A DNA stretch of 47,051 nucleotides from an uncultured Pelagibacteraceae bacterium (GCA_902599955.1 CACKHK010000007.1:1-47051), one strand, 5' to 3'. Shown: positions 23,914-33,326, numbered from the stretch's first letter. Notes: generated from the letters alone by a model not told the origin. Numbers and translations are program-made.

Positions 23914-26564
23914 TGGAATTATTTTTTTTAGCTATATTAGTTTTAATTATGATTGCAGCTCTAGCTTCAGGGTATCCAGTTGCCTTTGCTCTTCCTGGTT
24001 CAGCTATCATATCTATCGGTTTAGCAGCTTTTTTTGGTTATATTTTTGCTGGCGATGTTGATGCTTACTTCGCTGTAGATGGTCCAACCGAATGGCTTGT
24101 TGCTGGAATTACAAATTTTAGAAGTAATTACTGGGACGTCGAGACTGACACTTTAATTGCAATTCCCTTATTTATTTTTATGGGAATTATGCTTCAAAAA
24201 TCAAAAATTGCTGAGGATTTATTAATAACTATGGGTCAATTATTTGGCCCGATACCTGGTGGTTTAGGTATTTCGGTAATATTTGTTGGTGCATTATTAG
24301 CTGCAACTACAGGTATTGTCGGAGCAACAGTCATTGCAATGGGATTAATTTCATTACCTACAATGTTAAACAACAATTATGACAGAAAACTTGCAAGTGG
24401 AATTGTTTGCTCTTCTGGAACTCTAGGACAGATTATTCCGCCATCAATTGTATTAATTATTATAGCGGACCAATTAGCGAGCGCATCAGATGTTGCCAAT
24501 AACATGAGGCAGAACGATTATAAAGCTTTAACAGGCGAATTTAACATGCCAGGTGAATTTAGAGTAGGTTCATCCAGTGCCGGTGACATGTTCCTGGGAG
24601 CACTTTTACCAGGATTAGTACTTGTAGCATTATATATGATCTATGTATTTTTCTATGCAAGAATAAAAAAAGGGGTTGCCCCACCTGTTCCATTTAAAGG
24701 AAACTTTGATTTCAAATTTTGGATGAGAGTTATTGTTATAATTATTCCTCCACTTGCATTAATTTTTGCTGTTTTAGGATCGATTCTTATGGGTATTGCA
24801 ACTGTGAACCAAGCTGGTTCTATAGGAGCAATTGGAGCAACATTAATGGCGGGTTACCGTCTATTTCAAGGTAAGAAAAGTGCCTTCTATCCACTTATAA
24901 TGATAATTGGATCATTAATACCCATTACTTTTTTTGCATCAAATTATGAACTTAACATAAAAAATATAGAAGAAAGAGATTTAGGAGCAATTTATATAAC
25001 TGCTATTTTTGTAATCACTTTGGTTTATGGAATAGCATGGAGTTTTTGGAGAACATATAAAACTGAAAATGTTCTTAAAGAAGTAGTAACCGAAACGTGC
25101 GTTACAACTTCGATGGTATTTATTATTCTATTAGGTGCTGCAATGCTTACATCAGGATTCAGAGCATTTGGTGGTGAAGAATTAGTAAGAGACTTCCTTC
25201 AAGATTTACCCGGGGGCTTTTGGACTCAGTTTGTAGTTGTAATGATTGTAATATTCTTACTTGGGTTCTTTTTAGATTTTATTGAAATCGCTGTTGTGGT
25301 TGTTCCAATAATTGCACCTATATTATTAGCTGAGACAGGAGCAAACGTTACAGCGGTCTGGTTAGGTGTTATGATTGGTGTCAATTTACAAACCTCTTTT
25401 TTAACTCCCCCCTTTGGTTTTGCCTTATTTTATTTAAAAGGTGTTGCTCCAAAAGTGGTACAAACATTAGATATTTGGAAAGGTGTTGTTCCATTTATAA
25501 TTTTACAACTCATTGGCCTAGCAATTGTAGGGTCTTATCCAAGTCTGGTAAATTATCTTCCAAATAGAGTTTATCTGACTTCAAATGTAGCTCCACCTCC
25601 TATGAACCCGAAACTTCAATATTGTTTGCAAGAATATAAATTTGCAAAATATACAAACAATGCAGATGAAATAAAGAATAGCATAGACGATTTTGATTCA
25701 ATAATACTTGCAAATTTACCAGCCGATAAGTTAAGTTATTTCCAACGTCATGTTGATAATTCAAATTATACATTTGAATTAGTTGATGATGTAAAAAGTG
25801 CCGAAGCTATTTACAATGATTACGCTGTTGATTATCGAGATTTACATTTCAAAACGAGAAAAAAACAAAAGAAAATTTTTAAACTCAATAAAAAAATAGA
25901 TAAATTTAAAGCCGAAATTAGAAATTTAGATGATGATGAAGTTTCTGAAAAAAACAAAATTGAACAAAGAATTGAGAACATTAAACTCGAAATTGACGAA
26001 ATAGAAAACTCAATTTCTAAAGATTGGAAATCAAGAAATGATGAATTTAACAAGATTAATAAAGCAAAAAACTTAGCAGTAAAAAAATATCGTAAAACTG
26101 CAGACAATGCATATGATGATTTAATGTTGATAAAATTATTTATTTTAGATGGTGAAAAATTTGAAGAATTAAATGAAGATATCAAAATTCTTAAATCTAA
26201 AATTGACAATAGAGGATATTTAGATGCCATTGATCATATTGATAATATGTTTGATAAAGTAGGAGAGATTTCTGGATCAGATGAATTTGCAGATAAATTA
26301 GATTATCTAATAACTATAATGGATGAAGATGAAAAAGATCCAGAACAAATTCAAAAAATAGCTAGTGATACTTATGCACATTTTGATCAAGAAGTAAGTT
26401 GGAGAAATGAATTTGACAAAAAATATATGGATAGAATAAATAATCACTTAACTGTATTAAGTGAAACTATTGGATTGAGGTTACAACAAAAACTTACAAA
26501 AGAGCAAGCAATTTATGTTTCAAAATGTAATTCAGTACACAGAGATATTTCTCTCAATTTTTGA
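23913..26564 (+). CDS. TRAP transporter large permease subunit (DctM) with long C-terminal extension
   Basis: An 883-residue protein. Residues about 1-545 are the DctM transport domain: ASGYPVAFALPGSA, IPLFIFMGIMLQKS, GALLAATTGIVGATVIAMG, SGTLGQIIPPSIVLI and, near the end, FFLDFIEIAVVVVPIIAPI and LQTSFLTPPFGFALFYLKG. It is longer than the usual ~430 residues because of an extra inter-helix region around residues 250-400. From about residue 560 to the end is a soluble, highly charged stretch with predicted coiled coils (for example LNKKIDKFKAEIRNLDDDE and EQRIENIKLEIDEIENSI), not part of any TRAP permease known to me. Its stop abuts the stop of the opposing gene with no spacer. Uses a Na+ gradient, by family analogy. 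Confidence 0.88.
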   Translation: MELFFLAILVLIMIAALASGYPVAFALPGSAIISIGLAAFFGYIFAGDVDAYFAVDGPTEWLVAGITNFRSNYWDVETDTLIAIPLFIFMGIMLQKSKIAEDLLITMGQLFGPIPGGLGISVIFVGALLAATTGIVGATVIAMGLISLPTMLNNNYDRKLASGIVCSSGTLGQIIPPSIVLIIIADQLASASDVANNMRQNDYKALTGEFNMPGEFRVGSSSAGDMFLGALLPGLVLVALYMIYVFFYARIKKGVAPPVPFKGNFDFKFWMRVIVIIIPPLALIFAVLGSILMGIATVNQAGSIGAIGATLMAGYRLFQGKKSAFYPLIMIIGSLIPITFFASNYELNIKNIEERDLGAIYITAIFVITLVYGIAWSFWRTYKTENVLKEVVTETCVTTSMVFIILLGAAMLTSGFRAFGGEELVRDFLQDLPGGFWTQFVVVMIVIFLLGFFLDFIEIAVVVVPIIAPILLAETGANVTAVWLGVMIGVNLQTSFLTPPFGFALFYLKGVAPKVVQTLDIWKGVVPFIILQLIGLAIVGSYPSLVNYLPNRVYLTSNVAPPPMNPKLQYCLQEYKFAKYTNNADEIKNSIDDFDSIILANLPADKLSYFQRHVDNSNYTFELVDDVKSAEAIYNDYAVDYRDLHFKTRKKQKKIFKLNKKIDKFKAEIRNLDDDEVSEKNKIEQRIENIKLEIDEIENSISKDWKSRNDEFNKINKAKNLAVKKYRKTADNAYDDLMLIKLFILDGEKFEELNEDIKILKSKIDNRGYLDAIDHIDNMFDKVGEISGSDEFADKLDYLITIMDEDEKDPEQIQKIASDTYAHFDQEVSWRNEFDKKYMDRINNHLTVLSETIGLRLQQKLTKEQAIYVSKCNSVHRDISLNF

Positions 26565-27581
26565 TTAACTTGTAATCTGTTCAATTATATTTGTCCTTTG
26601 ATATAAACTAAGTCTTTCCGCTTTGTCTTTTAATTTGTTATACTCAGTTTTTAATGTAAAGGTTTTTACATTAACTTTATTTCCAATTTCAATTATTGAT
26701 CCAATAATTGGATCTATTTCTAAAGGACGTTTTGCATGTAAGTCTTGCGTTGTCGAGGGTTTGTGACCAATAATAGAGATAGCAGCTTTAATTCTTTGAT
26801 CGATTGAGACGTTGAAATTTACACCTATTTTCTCTCCTACTAACTGACATTCTTCCATCAATTTTCTTACGGTGTTTAATAATTCTGGGTCATTACCAAT
26901 TTCATCCAAAGTCTTATCATATAGTGCGCTTACTATATTAAATGAGCAATTACCCCAGAGCTTTATCCATATTTCATCTCTTAGATTACTTTTTTGTGGA
27001 GCTTTTAAGCCTCCTGCAATTAATAAGTCTGCAATAATTTTAAGTCTTTCTGATTTTGATCCATCTGGTTCGCCTAATGTAAATCTTTCACCACCATTGT
27101 GTTTAATAACACCAGGTTCAGTAATTTCAGCTGCTGGATAAACCACACATCCAAGAGCTCTTGAAGGATTCAAAGAATTCCAAATCTTACCATCAGGATC
27201 AACACTATCTATATGTTTCTCATCTAAGTTTGTCCCCGTGTTAGCTTTATGAAAATACCACCAAGGTAAGCCATTCACAGCAGATATTATAGTTGTATTT
27301 TTTCCAATTAAGCTTTGAAGAGAATCAACTATATTAGAAATTGCATGAGCTTTTACTGAAATAAAAATATAATCTTGAATTCCAAGTTCTTTGGGATCAT
27401 CTGTTACTTTTAATTTAAAGTTTTCTGTTTTATCTTTTTTAATTAATGTTAAACCATTTTCCTCAATAGCTTTTTTGTGTGGACCTCTGGCTATAAGTGA
27501 TAAATCAATATTATTTTTACTCAAACACGCAGCTAAATATCCCCCAATCGATCCTGCACCAAATATACAAACTTTTGTCAT
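26565..27581 (-). CDS. Ketopantoate reductase family protein (PanE/ApbA-like)
   Basis: A 338-residue NADPH-dependent reductase. It has the N-terminal Rossmann motif FGAGSIGGYLAACL with SLIARGPH after the second strand, FISVKAH, the catalytic lysine region EIWIKLWGNCSFNIVSAL and the C-terminal STTQDLHAKRPLEIDPIIG. All belong to the PanE fold. It is larger than E. coli PanE, and genomes often hold several paralogues with other 2-oxo acid substrates, so 2-dehydropantoate is not assured. It lies one base downstream of an acyl-CoA ligase gene and converges head-on with dctM. Confidence 0.82.
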   Translation of the reverse strand: MTKVCIFGAGSIGGYLAACLSKNNIDLSLIARGPHKKAIEENGLTLIKKDKTENFKLKVTDDPKELGIQDYIFISVKAHAISNIVDSLQSLIGKNTTIISAVNGLPWWYFHKANTGTNLDEKHIDSVDPDGKIWNSLNPSRALGCVVYPAAEITEPGVIKHNGGERFTLGEPDGSKSERLKIIADLLIAGGLKAPQKSNLRDEIWIKLWGNCSFNIVSALYDKTLDEIGNDPELLNTVRKLMEECQLVGEKIGVNFNVSIDQRIKAAISIIGHKPSTTQDLHAKRPLEIDPIIGSIIEIGNKVNVKTFTLKTEYNKLKDKAERLSLYQRTNIIEQITS

Positions 27582-29089
27582 TAATTATTTAAACCAAATT
27601 TTTTTGCTAAAACATTTCTTTGTAATTTTCCTGTTGCTCCTTTTGGAATTTCTTCAACAAAAAAAATTTTTTTTGGTATTTTAAATTTAGCAAGTTTTTC
27701 TTGAGCATATTCTAAAACATCATTTTCTGAAAATGCCTCACCACTTTTTATTATAATTGCACTAGCAATATTTTCTCCAAGCATTTTGTCTTCATATCCA
27801 AAACAAACTGCTTGATCTATTAATGGATGGTCCATTAATACATTATCAACTTCTAATGGAGATATTTTTTCTCCACCTTTATTAATTATTTCTTTCAATC
27901 TTCCTGAAATCTTTAAATAACCCTCATTGTCGAAATAACCTTGATCGCCAGTTCTAAACCAACCATTGGTAAAACTTGTTTTGTTTGCTTCCTCATTATT
28001 ATCGTATCCAAGAGTTACATTTTCACCTTTTATACACACTTCTCCTTCATCACCTTGTTTTAGCACTTCCCCATCTTCGTTCATAATGCATACCTCTGGA
28101 CCTGCTGGAAGGCCTACAAATCCTGCTTTTTGTTGCTTAGGTGGCAATGGATTAGAAGTCATTTGGTGAGTAGCTTCTGTCATACCGTATGCTTCAATTA
28201 CTGGGCAACTAAAAACATCATTTAAATCTTTGAATACTGCTGGTGGTAAAGATGCAGATGATGATCTAATTAATCTTAGTTTTAGTAGCTTAGCAACTTC
28301 TAAATTTCTACTTGCTCTTAATAAAATAGCCTGATGCATTGTAGGCACCCCTGAGTACCAAGTTATTTTTTCTGATTTAGCCATATCTAAAAACTTGATA
28401 GCATTAAAACCATTTGATGCACATACAGATGCCCCAGCTTTCATTGATGAAGCTAAAATAGCTATAAGACCATGTATATGAAAAAGTGGCATAATATTAA
28501 GACAATGGTCATTTTTAGAAAGATTTAAACTTTTAGAAATATTTTCTGCAGAAGAAAAAATATTTTTATTTGTTAAAGGAACAATTTTTGGTCTTGATGT
28601 AGTACCAGAAGTGTGTAGCACTAATGCTTCATCATTTTCATCAGGTAAAGAATATTCACTTTCTTTTTCATAAATATTAAATATTCCTGAAGGTCCATCC
28701 TTTTCTGGATTAATCTCACATAATTCTATTTTTAATTTTTTTGCTACATCGACAACTGGATTTTTAGAATTTTTCTCAACCAAAACAATTTTTGGATTTA
28801 AATCTTTTAAATAAAATTCATACTCCTCAGATTTATATGATGGATTTAAAGGTGCAGCAGACATATAGCTTGAAATAGCTAAAAAACTTGAAGCCATATA
28901 TGGCCCATTTGGTAAAACTATCGCTGCTCTATCTTTGTTTGATAATCCATTTCCAGCCAGCTGTTTAGAAATTTTATCTATAAATGATTTTAAATCTTTG
29001 TAATTTAGTTTTGTACTGATTTCAGAGGTTAGAGCAATATTTTCATCATTCACATTTTCAAAAATGTTTCTAACAATTCTTTTTGACAT
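27581..29089 (-). CDS. AMP-forming acyl-CoA synthetase, resembles oxalyl-CoA synthetase (AAE3/Pcs60)
   Basis: A 502-residue ANL-superfamily ligase. Motifs in order are LHTSGTTSRPKIVPLTNKN (P-loop), MPLFHIHGLIA, GVPTMHQAIL, SSSASLPPAVF, EAYGMTEATHQMTSNPLPP, WFRTGDQGYFDNEGYLKISGR and the C-terminal catalytic lysine in PKGATGKLQRN. The combination SGTTSRPK, GVPTMHQ and EAYGMTEATHQM is that of the fungal and plant oxalyl-CoA synthetases, so oxalate is a candidate substrate; this is inference from resemblance. It lies between the PanE-like gene and gamma-glutamyltransferase on the minus strand. Confidence 0.82.
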   Translation of the reverse strand: MSKRIVRNIFENVNDENIALTSEISTKLNYKDLKSFIDKISKQLAGNGLSNKDRAAIVLPNGPYMASSFLAISSYMSAAPLNPSYKSEEYEFYLKDLNPKIVLVEKNSKNPVVDVAKKLKIELCEINPEKDGPSGIFNIYEKESEYSLPDENDEALVLHTSGTTSRPKIVPLTNKNIFSSAENISKSLNLSKNDHCLNIMPLFHIHGLIAILASSMKAGASVCASNGFNAIKFLDMAKSEKITWYSGVPTMHQAILLRASRNLEVAKLLKLRLIRSSSASLPPAVFKDLNDVFSCPVIEAYGMTEATHQMTSNPLPPKQQKAGFVGLPAGPEVCIMNEDGEVLKQGDEGEVCIKGENVTLGYDNNEEANKTSFTNGWFRTGDQGYFDNEGYLKISGRLKEIINKGGEKISPLEVDNVLMDHPLIDQAVCFGYEDKMLGENIASAIIIKSGEAFSENDVLEYAQEKLAKFKIPKKIFFVEEIPKGATGKLQRNVLAKKFGLNN

Positions 29090-29092
29090 TAT

Positions 29093-30676
29093 TTAGTACC
29101 CTTTTGCGTAACCATCTTTTCTAGGATCAGATCCTCCTAAAAGATCCCCTTCTGTACGATTTATTTTAATAGCTTGACCTCCACCATGAGTGCCATCAAT
29201 ATACTCAACATTATGACCGATTTCTTTCAATTCGTTAAAAATTTGATTATCAATTGATTTTTCAAGCTTATAAATATTGTTAAAATGAAAGGCTCTTGGA
29301 AAACTTAAAGCCTCTTGAGGACCCATGCCGTAATCAATCATATTATTTAAAACATGCACCTGTCCTACTGGTTGATATTGCCCTCCCATAACTCCATAGC
29401 TCAAAGTTGTATTGTTATCTTTGTCAATGACCATACCTGGAATTATAGTGTGTAATGGTCTTTTTAAGCCCTCAATACAGTTTGGATGTCCATGCTCTAC
29501 TCTGAAATTTGTACCCCTGTTATGTAAAAGTATTCCACTTTTATTTGTAGTGATACCTGACCCAAATACGTAACAAACTGAATTAATGATGGACACACTA
29601 TTTAAGTCTTTATCTACAACTGTTAGATAAATAGTTTCTGGGTGAGCTGGAATATTTAAGTCACCAACATCACTGCATGAATTGAGCTTAATTTTATTAA
29701 AAATATCCTCAATATTTTTATCACTTAAAATTTCATCTAAATCAAAATTTACAAAATTTGGATCGCCTAAGCTTGTTTCTTTAACTTTATAAGCTTGTTT
29801 TGTAACTTCGGCTTCAAGATGAAATCTTTCAGTACTATTGAATTTATAGTTATGAATATTTAGTTTTTCTAACAATTTCATCATAATCAAAACAGTTACG
29901 CCAGGTCCATTTGGAGGACATTGATGAATAAAATCACCCTTATAACTAGATTTTATTGTTTCTGATCTTATTGTGTTCTGTTTAGAAAAATCCTCAAAAG
30001 TATGCACACCCCCTAATTCACTTAAACTTTCAATTATATCTTTTGCAGTTTCACCTTCATAAAATTCTTTACTTCCTTTTTTACTAATTGCCTCAAGCGT
30101 TTCTCCCAACGCAATATTTTTCATTAATTCATTTTCTTGATATGTACGACCATCTTTTAAAAAAATTTTTTTTGAATTCCCATTTCCATTAATCTTATTT
30201 AAACTGTTATGCCAAGCTTGCGATACTACTTTAGAAATTTTATGACCATTTTTTGCAATATCAATTGCTCCTGAAAATAATTGTTCAAAATCAAGTTTGC
30301 CAAATTCTTTATGGATAGTTTCCCAAGCATGAACTGCTCCAGGTATAGTTACCGAATGAGGACTTGTTAATCCAATTTTATCTATATTTTTTTCCTTAAA
30401 GAATTCATAATTTAACTTTTCTGGAGCTAAGCCAGATCCATTAAAAGATACTGCATCTTTATTACTCATTTTAACAATTGCAAAACAATCACCACCGATA
30501 CTTGTTGCGTTAGGTTCAACAACTGATAAAACAATTGAAGCAGCAATAGAGGCATCTACTGCATTTCCTCCCATTTTAAGTATTTTTAATGCTTCTTCAG
30601 TGGCCAATGGATGAGAAGTCGCTGCCATTGCATTCGACGATCGTGCATCTTTATCTTTTGTTGATTGATTATTCAT
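29093..30676 (-). CDS. Gamma-glutamyltransferase family protein (Ntn hydrolase)
   Basis: A 527-residue self-processing N-terminal-nucleophile hydrolase. The large-subunit part shows AATSHPLATEEALKIL, GGNAVDASIAASIVLSVVEP and SIGGDCFAIV. The expected cleavage site with nucleophilic Thr is at HPETIYLTVVDKD, followed by INSVCYVFGSGIT and RPLHTIIPGMV. No signal peptide is visible (it starts MNNQSTKDKDARSSN), unlike secreted E. coli Ggt, so it may be cytoplasmic like YwrD-type members and might act on compounds other than glutathione. Starts 26 bases from the divergent MFS gene. Confidence 0.9.
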   Translation of the reverse strand: MNNQSTKDKDARSSNAMAATSHPLATEEALKILKMGGNAVDASIAASIVLSVVEPNATSIGGDCFAIVKMSNKDAVSFNGSGLAPEKLNYEFFKEKNIDKIGLTSPHSVTIPGAVHAWETIHKEFGKLDFEQLFSGAIDIAKNGHKISKVVSQAWHNSLNKINGNGNSKKIFLKDGRTYQENELMKNIALGETLEAISKKGSKEFYEGETAKDIIESLSELGGVHTFEDFSKQNTIRSETIKSSYKGDFIHQCPPNGPGVTVLIMMKLLEKLNIHNYKFNSTERFHLEAEVTKQAYKVKETSLGDPNFVNFDLDEILSDKNIEDIFNKIKLNSCSDVGDLNIPAHPETIYLTVVDKDLNSVSIINSVCYVFGSGITTNKSGILLHNRGTNFRVEHGHPNCIEGLKRPLHTIIPGMVIDKDNNTTLSYGVMGGQYQPVGQVHVLNNMIDYGMGPQEALSFPRAFHFNNIYKLEKSIDNQIFNELKEIGHNVEYIDGTHGGGQAIKINRTEGDLLGGSDPRKDGYAKGY

Positions 30677-30702
30677 AGTAATGATTAAGTAGAGAGATAT
30701 AA

Positions 30703-31914
30703 ATGATTAGTAAAGCAAAGAAAAGTATTTTAATTTTTTGTGTATTTGCCTTTGGCTTTTTTATTTCTAATTTATTAAGATCAATTACTGCCACACTCAC
30801 TCCAGTTCTAACAAGTGAATTTGATTTATCAGCGGGTAACCTTGGGCTGCTAGCAGGTGGTTATTTTTTAGGATTTTCGTTAATGCAAATACCAGCAGGT
30901 TTACTTCTTGACAAGTATGGCCCAAAAAAAGTCGTAGCATATCTTTTATTGATAGCTCTGATTAGTACCATTTCTTTTGCATTTGCAAAAAGTTTTACAG
31001 GATTATTAATTTCTAGATTTTTTATTGGCGTTGGTGTTGCAGCATGTTTAATGGGACCTTTGACTGGTTATCGTGTTTGGTTTGAAGAAAAATATCAGCA
31101 AAGAGCAAATTCATGGATGTTGATGGTAGCAAGTTTTGGTTTTGTAATTTCAACATTGCCAGTACAAATTTTACTTCCGATGATCGGCTGGAGATCTATT
31201 TTTCTTCTAATTTCAATTTTGATTTTATTAAGTATTATTTTAATTTTAGTTTTTACCCCATCTTGGAATAATTATCCTAAAAATATAATAACTCAGGAGA
31301 AAGGAAATCTTTCGGATGTATGGAAAAATAAATTTTTCATAAGTTTAATTCCACTATGTTTTTTAAATTACGGAGGCGTTCAAGCAGTCCAAACTTTATG
31401 GGCAGGTCCTTGGATGTTAAATGTTGCAGGTTATTCTCCACTTGATAGCGCTACAGGCTTGTTTTGGATAAATATAACAATGTTATTTGCATTTATGTTT
31501 TGGGGATATATTTTACCAAAATTTTCATCTTTAGGCATTGACAGCATAAAGATTGTAAAGATTGGTTTGCCAATAAGTTATGTTATTTTATTTTCTATAA
31601 TAATAATGGGCCAAAATGCAGGGGCTATAATGTTTACTCTTTATATTTTATCTTCAATTGTTTTATCTTTAACGCAACCTGCCTTAGCCTTAAGTTTTCC
31701 TCAAAATCTTGCTGGAAAATCATTAACCTCTATAAACGTGTTTATTCATTCAGGAACATTTTTTGTACAATGGGGAATTGGATTATTAATTGATCTTTCT
31801 AAAAATATGGGTGTAAACACAGTCACAAGCTATAAGATTTCCTTCTCTATATTCTTAATTTTATGTATTTTTAGCTATCTGTTTTTTATTTATTTTAATA
31901 AAAATGAGAATTAA
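30703..31914 (+). CDS. Major facilitator superfamily transporter
   Basis: A 403-residue protein with about twelve hydrophobic helices. The conserved loop 2-3 motif is GLLLDKYGPKKVV, and SRFFIGVGVAACLMGPLTGYRVWF is typical of the fourth and fifth helix region. The substrate is not recognisable. It may be functionally linked to the divergent gamma-glutamyltransferase unit, since only 26 bases separate the starts. Its 3' end overlaps the alpha/beta hydrolase gene by 11 bases. Confidence 0.88.
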   Translation: MISKAKKSILIFCVFAFGFFISNLLRSITATLTPVLTSEFDLSAGNLGLLAGGYFLGFSLMQIPAGLLLDKYGPKKVVAYLLLIALISTISFAFAKSFTGLLISRFFIGVGVAACLMGPLTGYRVWFEEKYQQRANSWMLMVASFGFVISTLPVQILLPMIGWRSIFLLISILILLSIILILVFTPSWNNYPKNIITQEKGNLSDVWKNKFFISLIPLCFLNYGGVQAVQTLWAGPWMLNVAGYSPLDSATGLFWINITMLFAFMFWGYILPKFSSLGIDSIKIVKIGLPISYVILFSIIIMGQNAGAIMFTLYILSSIVLSLTQPALALSFPQNLAGKSLTSINVFIHSGTFFVQWGIGLLIDLSKNMGVNTVTSYKISFSIFLILCIFSYLFFIYFNKNEN

Positions 31915-32716
31915 TTTTAAAATGACATTATCTAAATTTCTTTTTTTAATACCACTAATTTATATTATTATTTGTATTTTCATTTACTTTTACCAAAGAA
32001 ATCTACTTTATCATCCAGGGGAAAATAATTATTTAGATGAAGGTCCTTTAAATCACAAAATTGAAAAGATTTATATTAACTCAGAAAGTAGTTTAGTTGG
32101 TTGGTATTTTCAAAAGAACCAAAATTATAAGACCATACTATTTTTTCATGGAAATGCTGGCAAACTTGATAATCGTATTTATAAATTAAATGAATTCTCA
32201 AAAATGAATGTAAACTATTTGATATTTGCTTACAGAGGATTTAGTGGAAATGATGGAAATCCCTCAGAAATTGGTCTCTATGATGATGCTTTAGCAGCAA
32301 AGAAATGGCTAAATTCAAAGAAAATAGATGATAAAGATATAATACTGTATGGAGAATCGTTGGGTACAGCTATCGCACTAAACCTTGCTAAAGATTATTC
32401 GTTTAGTGGCGTGATATTGGAGTCTCCCTTTACTTCTATGGAAATATTAGCAAAAAATTATTATCCATATTTACCGGTTAAATATTTGTTAAAAGATAAA
32501 TACAATTCAATTAGTAAATTGAACAATAACTCTGCTCCAATCCTTGTTATGCACGGCATGAGAGATAAAATCGTACCATTTAAAATGGGAAAAGAAATTT
32601 TTACTAAGTTTAACGGAGAAAAATCTAGTTTTTTTGTTGAAAACGACGACCATATGATGGATTTTAATAAGAAACTTATTAATTCAATTGAGTTGTTTAT
32701 TACAGATTTAAATTAA
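31904..32716 (+). CDS. Membrane-anchored alpha/beta hydrolase (BEM46/ABHD13-like)
   Basis: A 270-residue serine hydrolase. An N-terminal hydrophobic helix (about residues 10-30) is followed by YQRNLLYHPGENN, the oxyanion segment FFHGNAGKLDNR, the nucleophile elbow LYGESLGTAIAL, the acid in MHGMRDKIVPF and the histidine in NDDHMMDF. This is the BEM46/ABHD13 arrangement. The first ATG overlaps the MFS gene; a second ATG six codons later (31922) avoids the overlap and is equally possible. Substrate unknown. Confidence 0.85.
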   Translation: MRINFKMTLSKFLFLIPLIYIIICIFIYFYQRNLLYHPGENNYLDEGPLNHKIEKIYINSESSLVGWYFQKNQNYKTILFFHGNAGKLDNRIYKLNEFSKMNVNYLIFAYRGFSGNDGNPSEIGLYDDALAAKKWLNSKKIDDKDIILYGESLGTAIALNLAKDYSFSGVILESPFTSMEILAKNYYPYLPVKYLLKDKYNSISKLNNNSAPILVMHGMRDKIVPFKMGKEIFTKFNGEKSSFFVENDDHMMDFNKKLINSIELFITDLN

Positions 32717-32765
32717 GACACAATTCAAACAAAAATTAATCAACTTTATTTATTTTAAATTTCAT

Positions 32766-33326
32766 ATGACAAGAATTTTATCCATAATACTTATAATTTT
32801 TATTTCAAATATTTCTTATGCAGAAATTAGTAGTGAAACTAGAAATAAATATTTTTATATTGGAAAAATGAAAGCATATAACGATAAATTCACCTTATAT
32901 TTCAAAACTAGAAATAAAGCTATTTTAGCAAGAGGAGAAAAAACAAATTATATTAATGATTATCCACAAGATTTATATATATACAATCATACTTCAAAAG
33001 AAGATCGCCCTTTAATAACTTACGAGTGGTTCCCAAAAAAAGTAAAAAAACTTGTAAAAAATTATTCCTATCCAGTTTTTCCAGAGGACTTTGCTTACTA
33101 CTTGATGAAGGATAATAATACTCTCATTCTAGTTAGTGGTAAAAAAAATTTTTATCAAAATTTAGAATATAATATCGAAAGTAAAAATTTAAAAAAATTT
33201 TCTAGTAATGGAAAACTTAATTTTATTATTTCAAGCTACGCAGAGATTTGTGGATATAAAACAAATATGAATAATTTTGAATGTTCTATTGAAAAACCTT
33301 TAATTTCTAAAAATCTAATTAATTAA
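32766..33326 (+). CDS. Small secreted protein of unknown function
   Basis: A 186-residue protein that I do not recognise. An N-terminal signal peptide is clear (residues about 1-19, ending ISYAE). The rest is rich in Lys, Asn and Tyr with alternating hydrophobic residues suggesting beta structure (for example YFYIGKMKAYNDKFTLYFKT). Two cysteines near the C-terminus (EICGYK and NFECSIE) could form a disulfide. It converges with ftsY and the coding ends overlap by eight bases. Periplasmic location is inferred from the signal. Confidence 0.7.
   Translation: MTRILSIILIIFISNISYAEISSETRNKYFYIGKMKAYNDKFTLYFKTRNKAILARGEKTNYINDYPQDLYIYNHTSKEDRPLITYEWFPKKVKKLVKNYSYPVFPEDFAYYLMKDNNTLILVSGKKNFYQNLEYNIESKNLKKFSSNGKLNFIISSYAEICGYKTNMNNFECSIEKPLISKNLIN

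Noticed and set aside
25832-26230. Minus-strand frame of 132 codons inside dctM
   Set aside because: It is antisense to the Lys/Glu-rich extension, which yields long open frames by composition (Ser/Leu/Phe rich).
21641-26564. C4-dicarboxylate TRAP system (dctPQM proper)
   Set aside because: The binding protein's SGAIDATEWVGPWND and GLGG regions resemble the 2-oxoacid/lactate type, and the neighbouring genes act on hydroxyacids.
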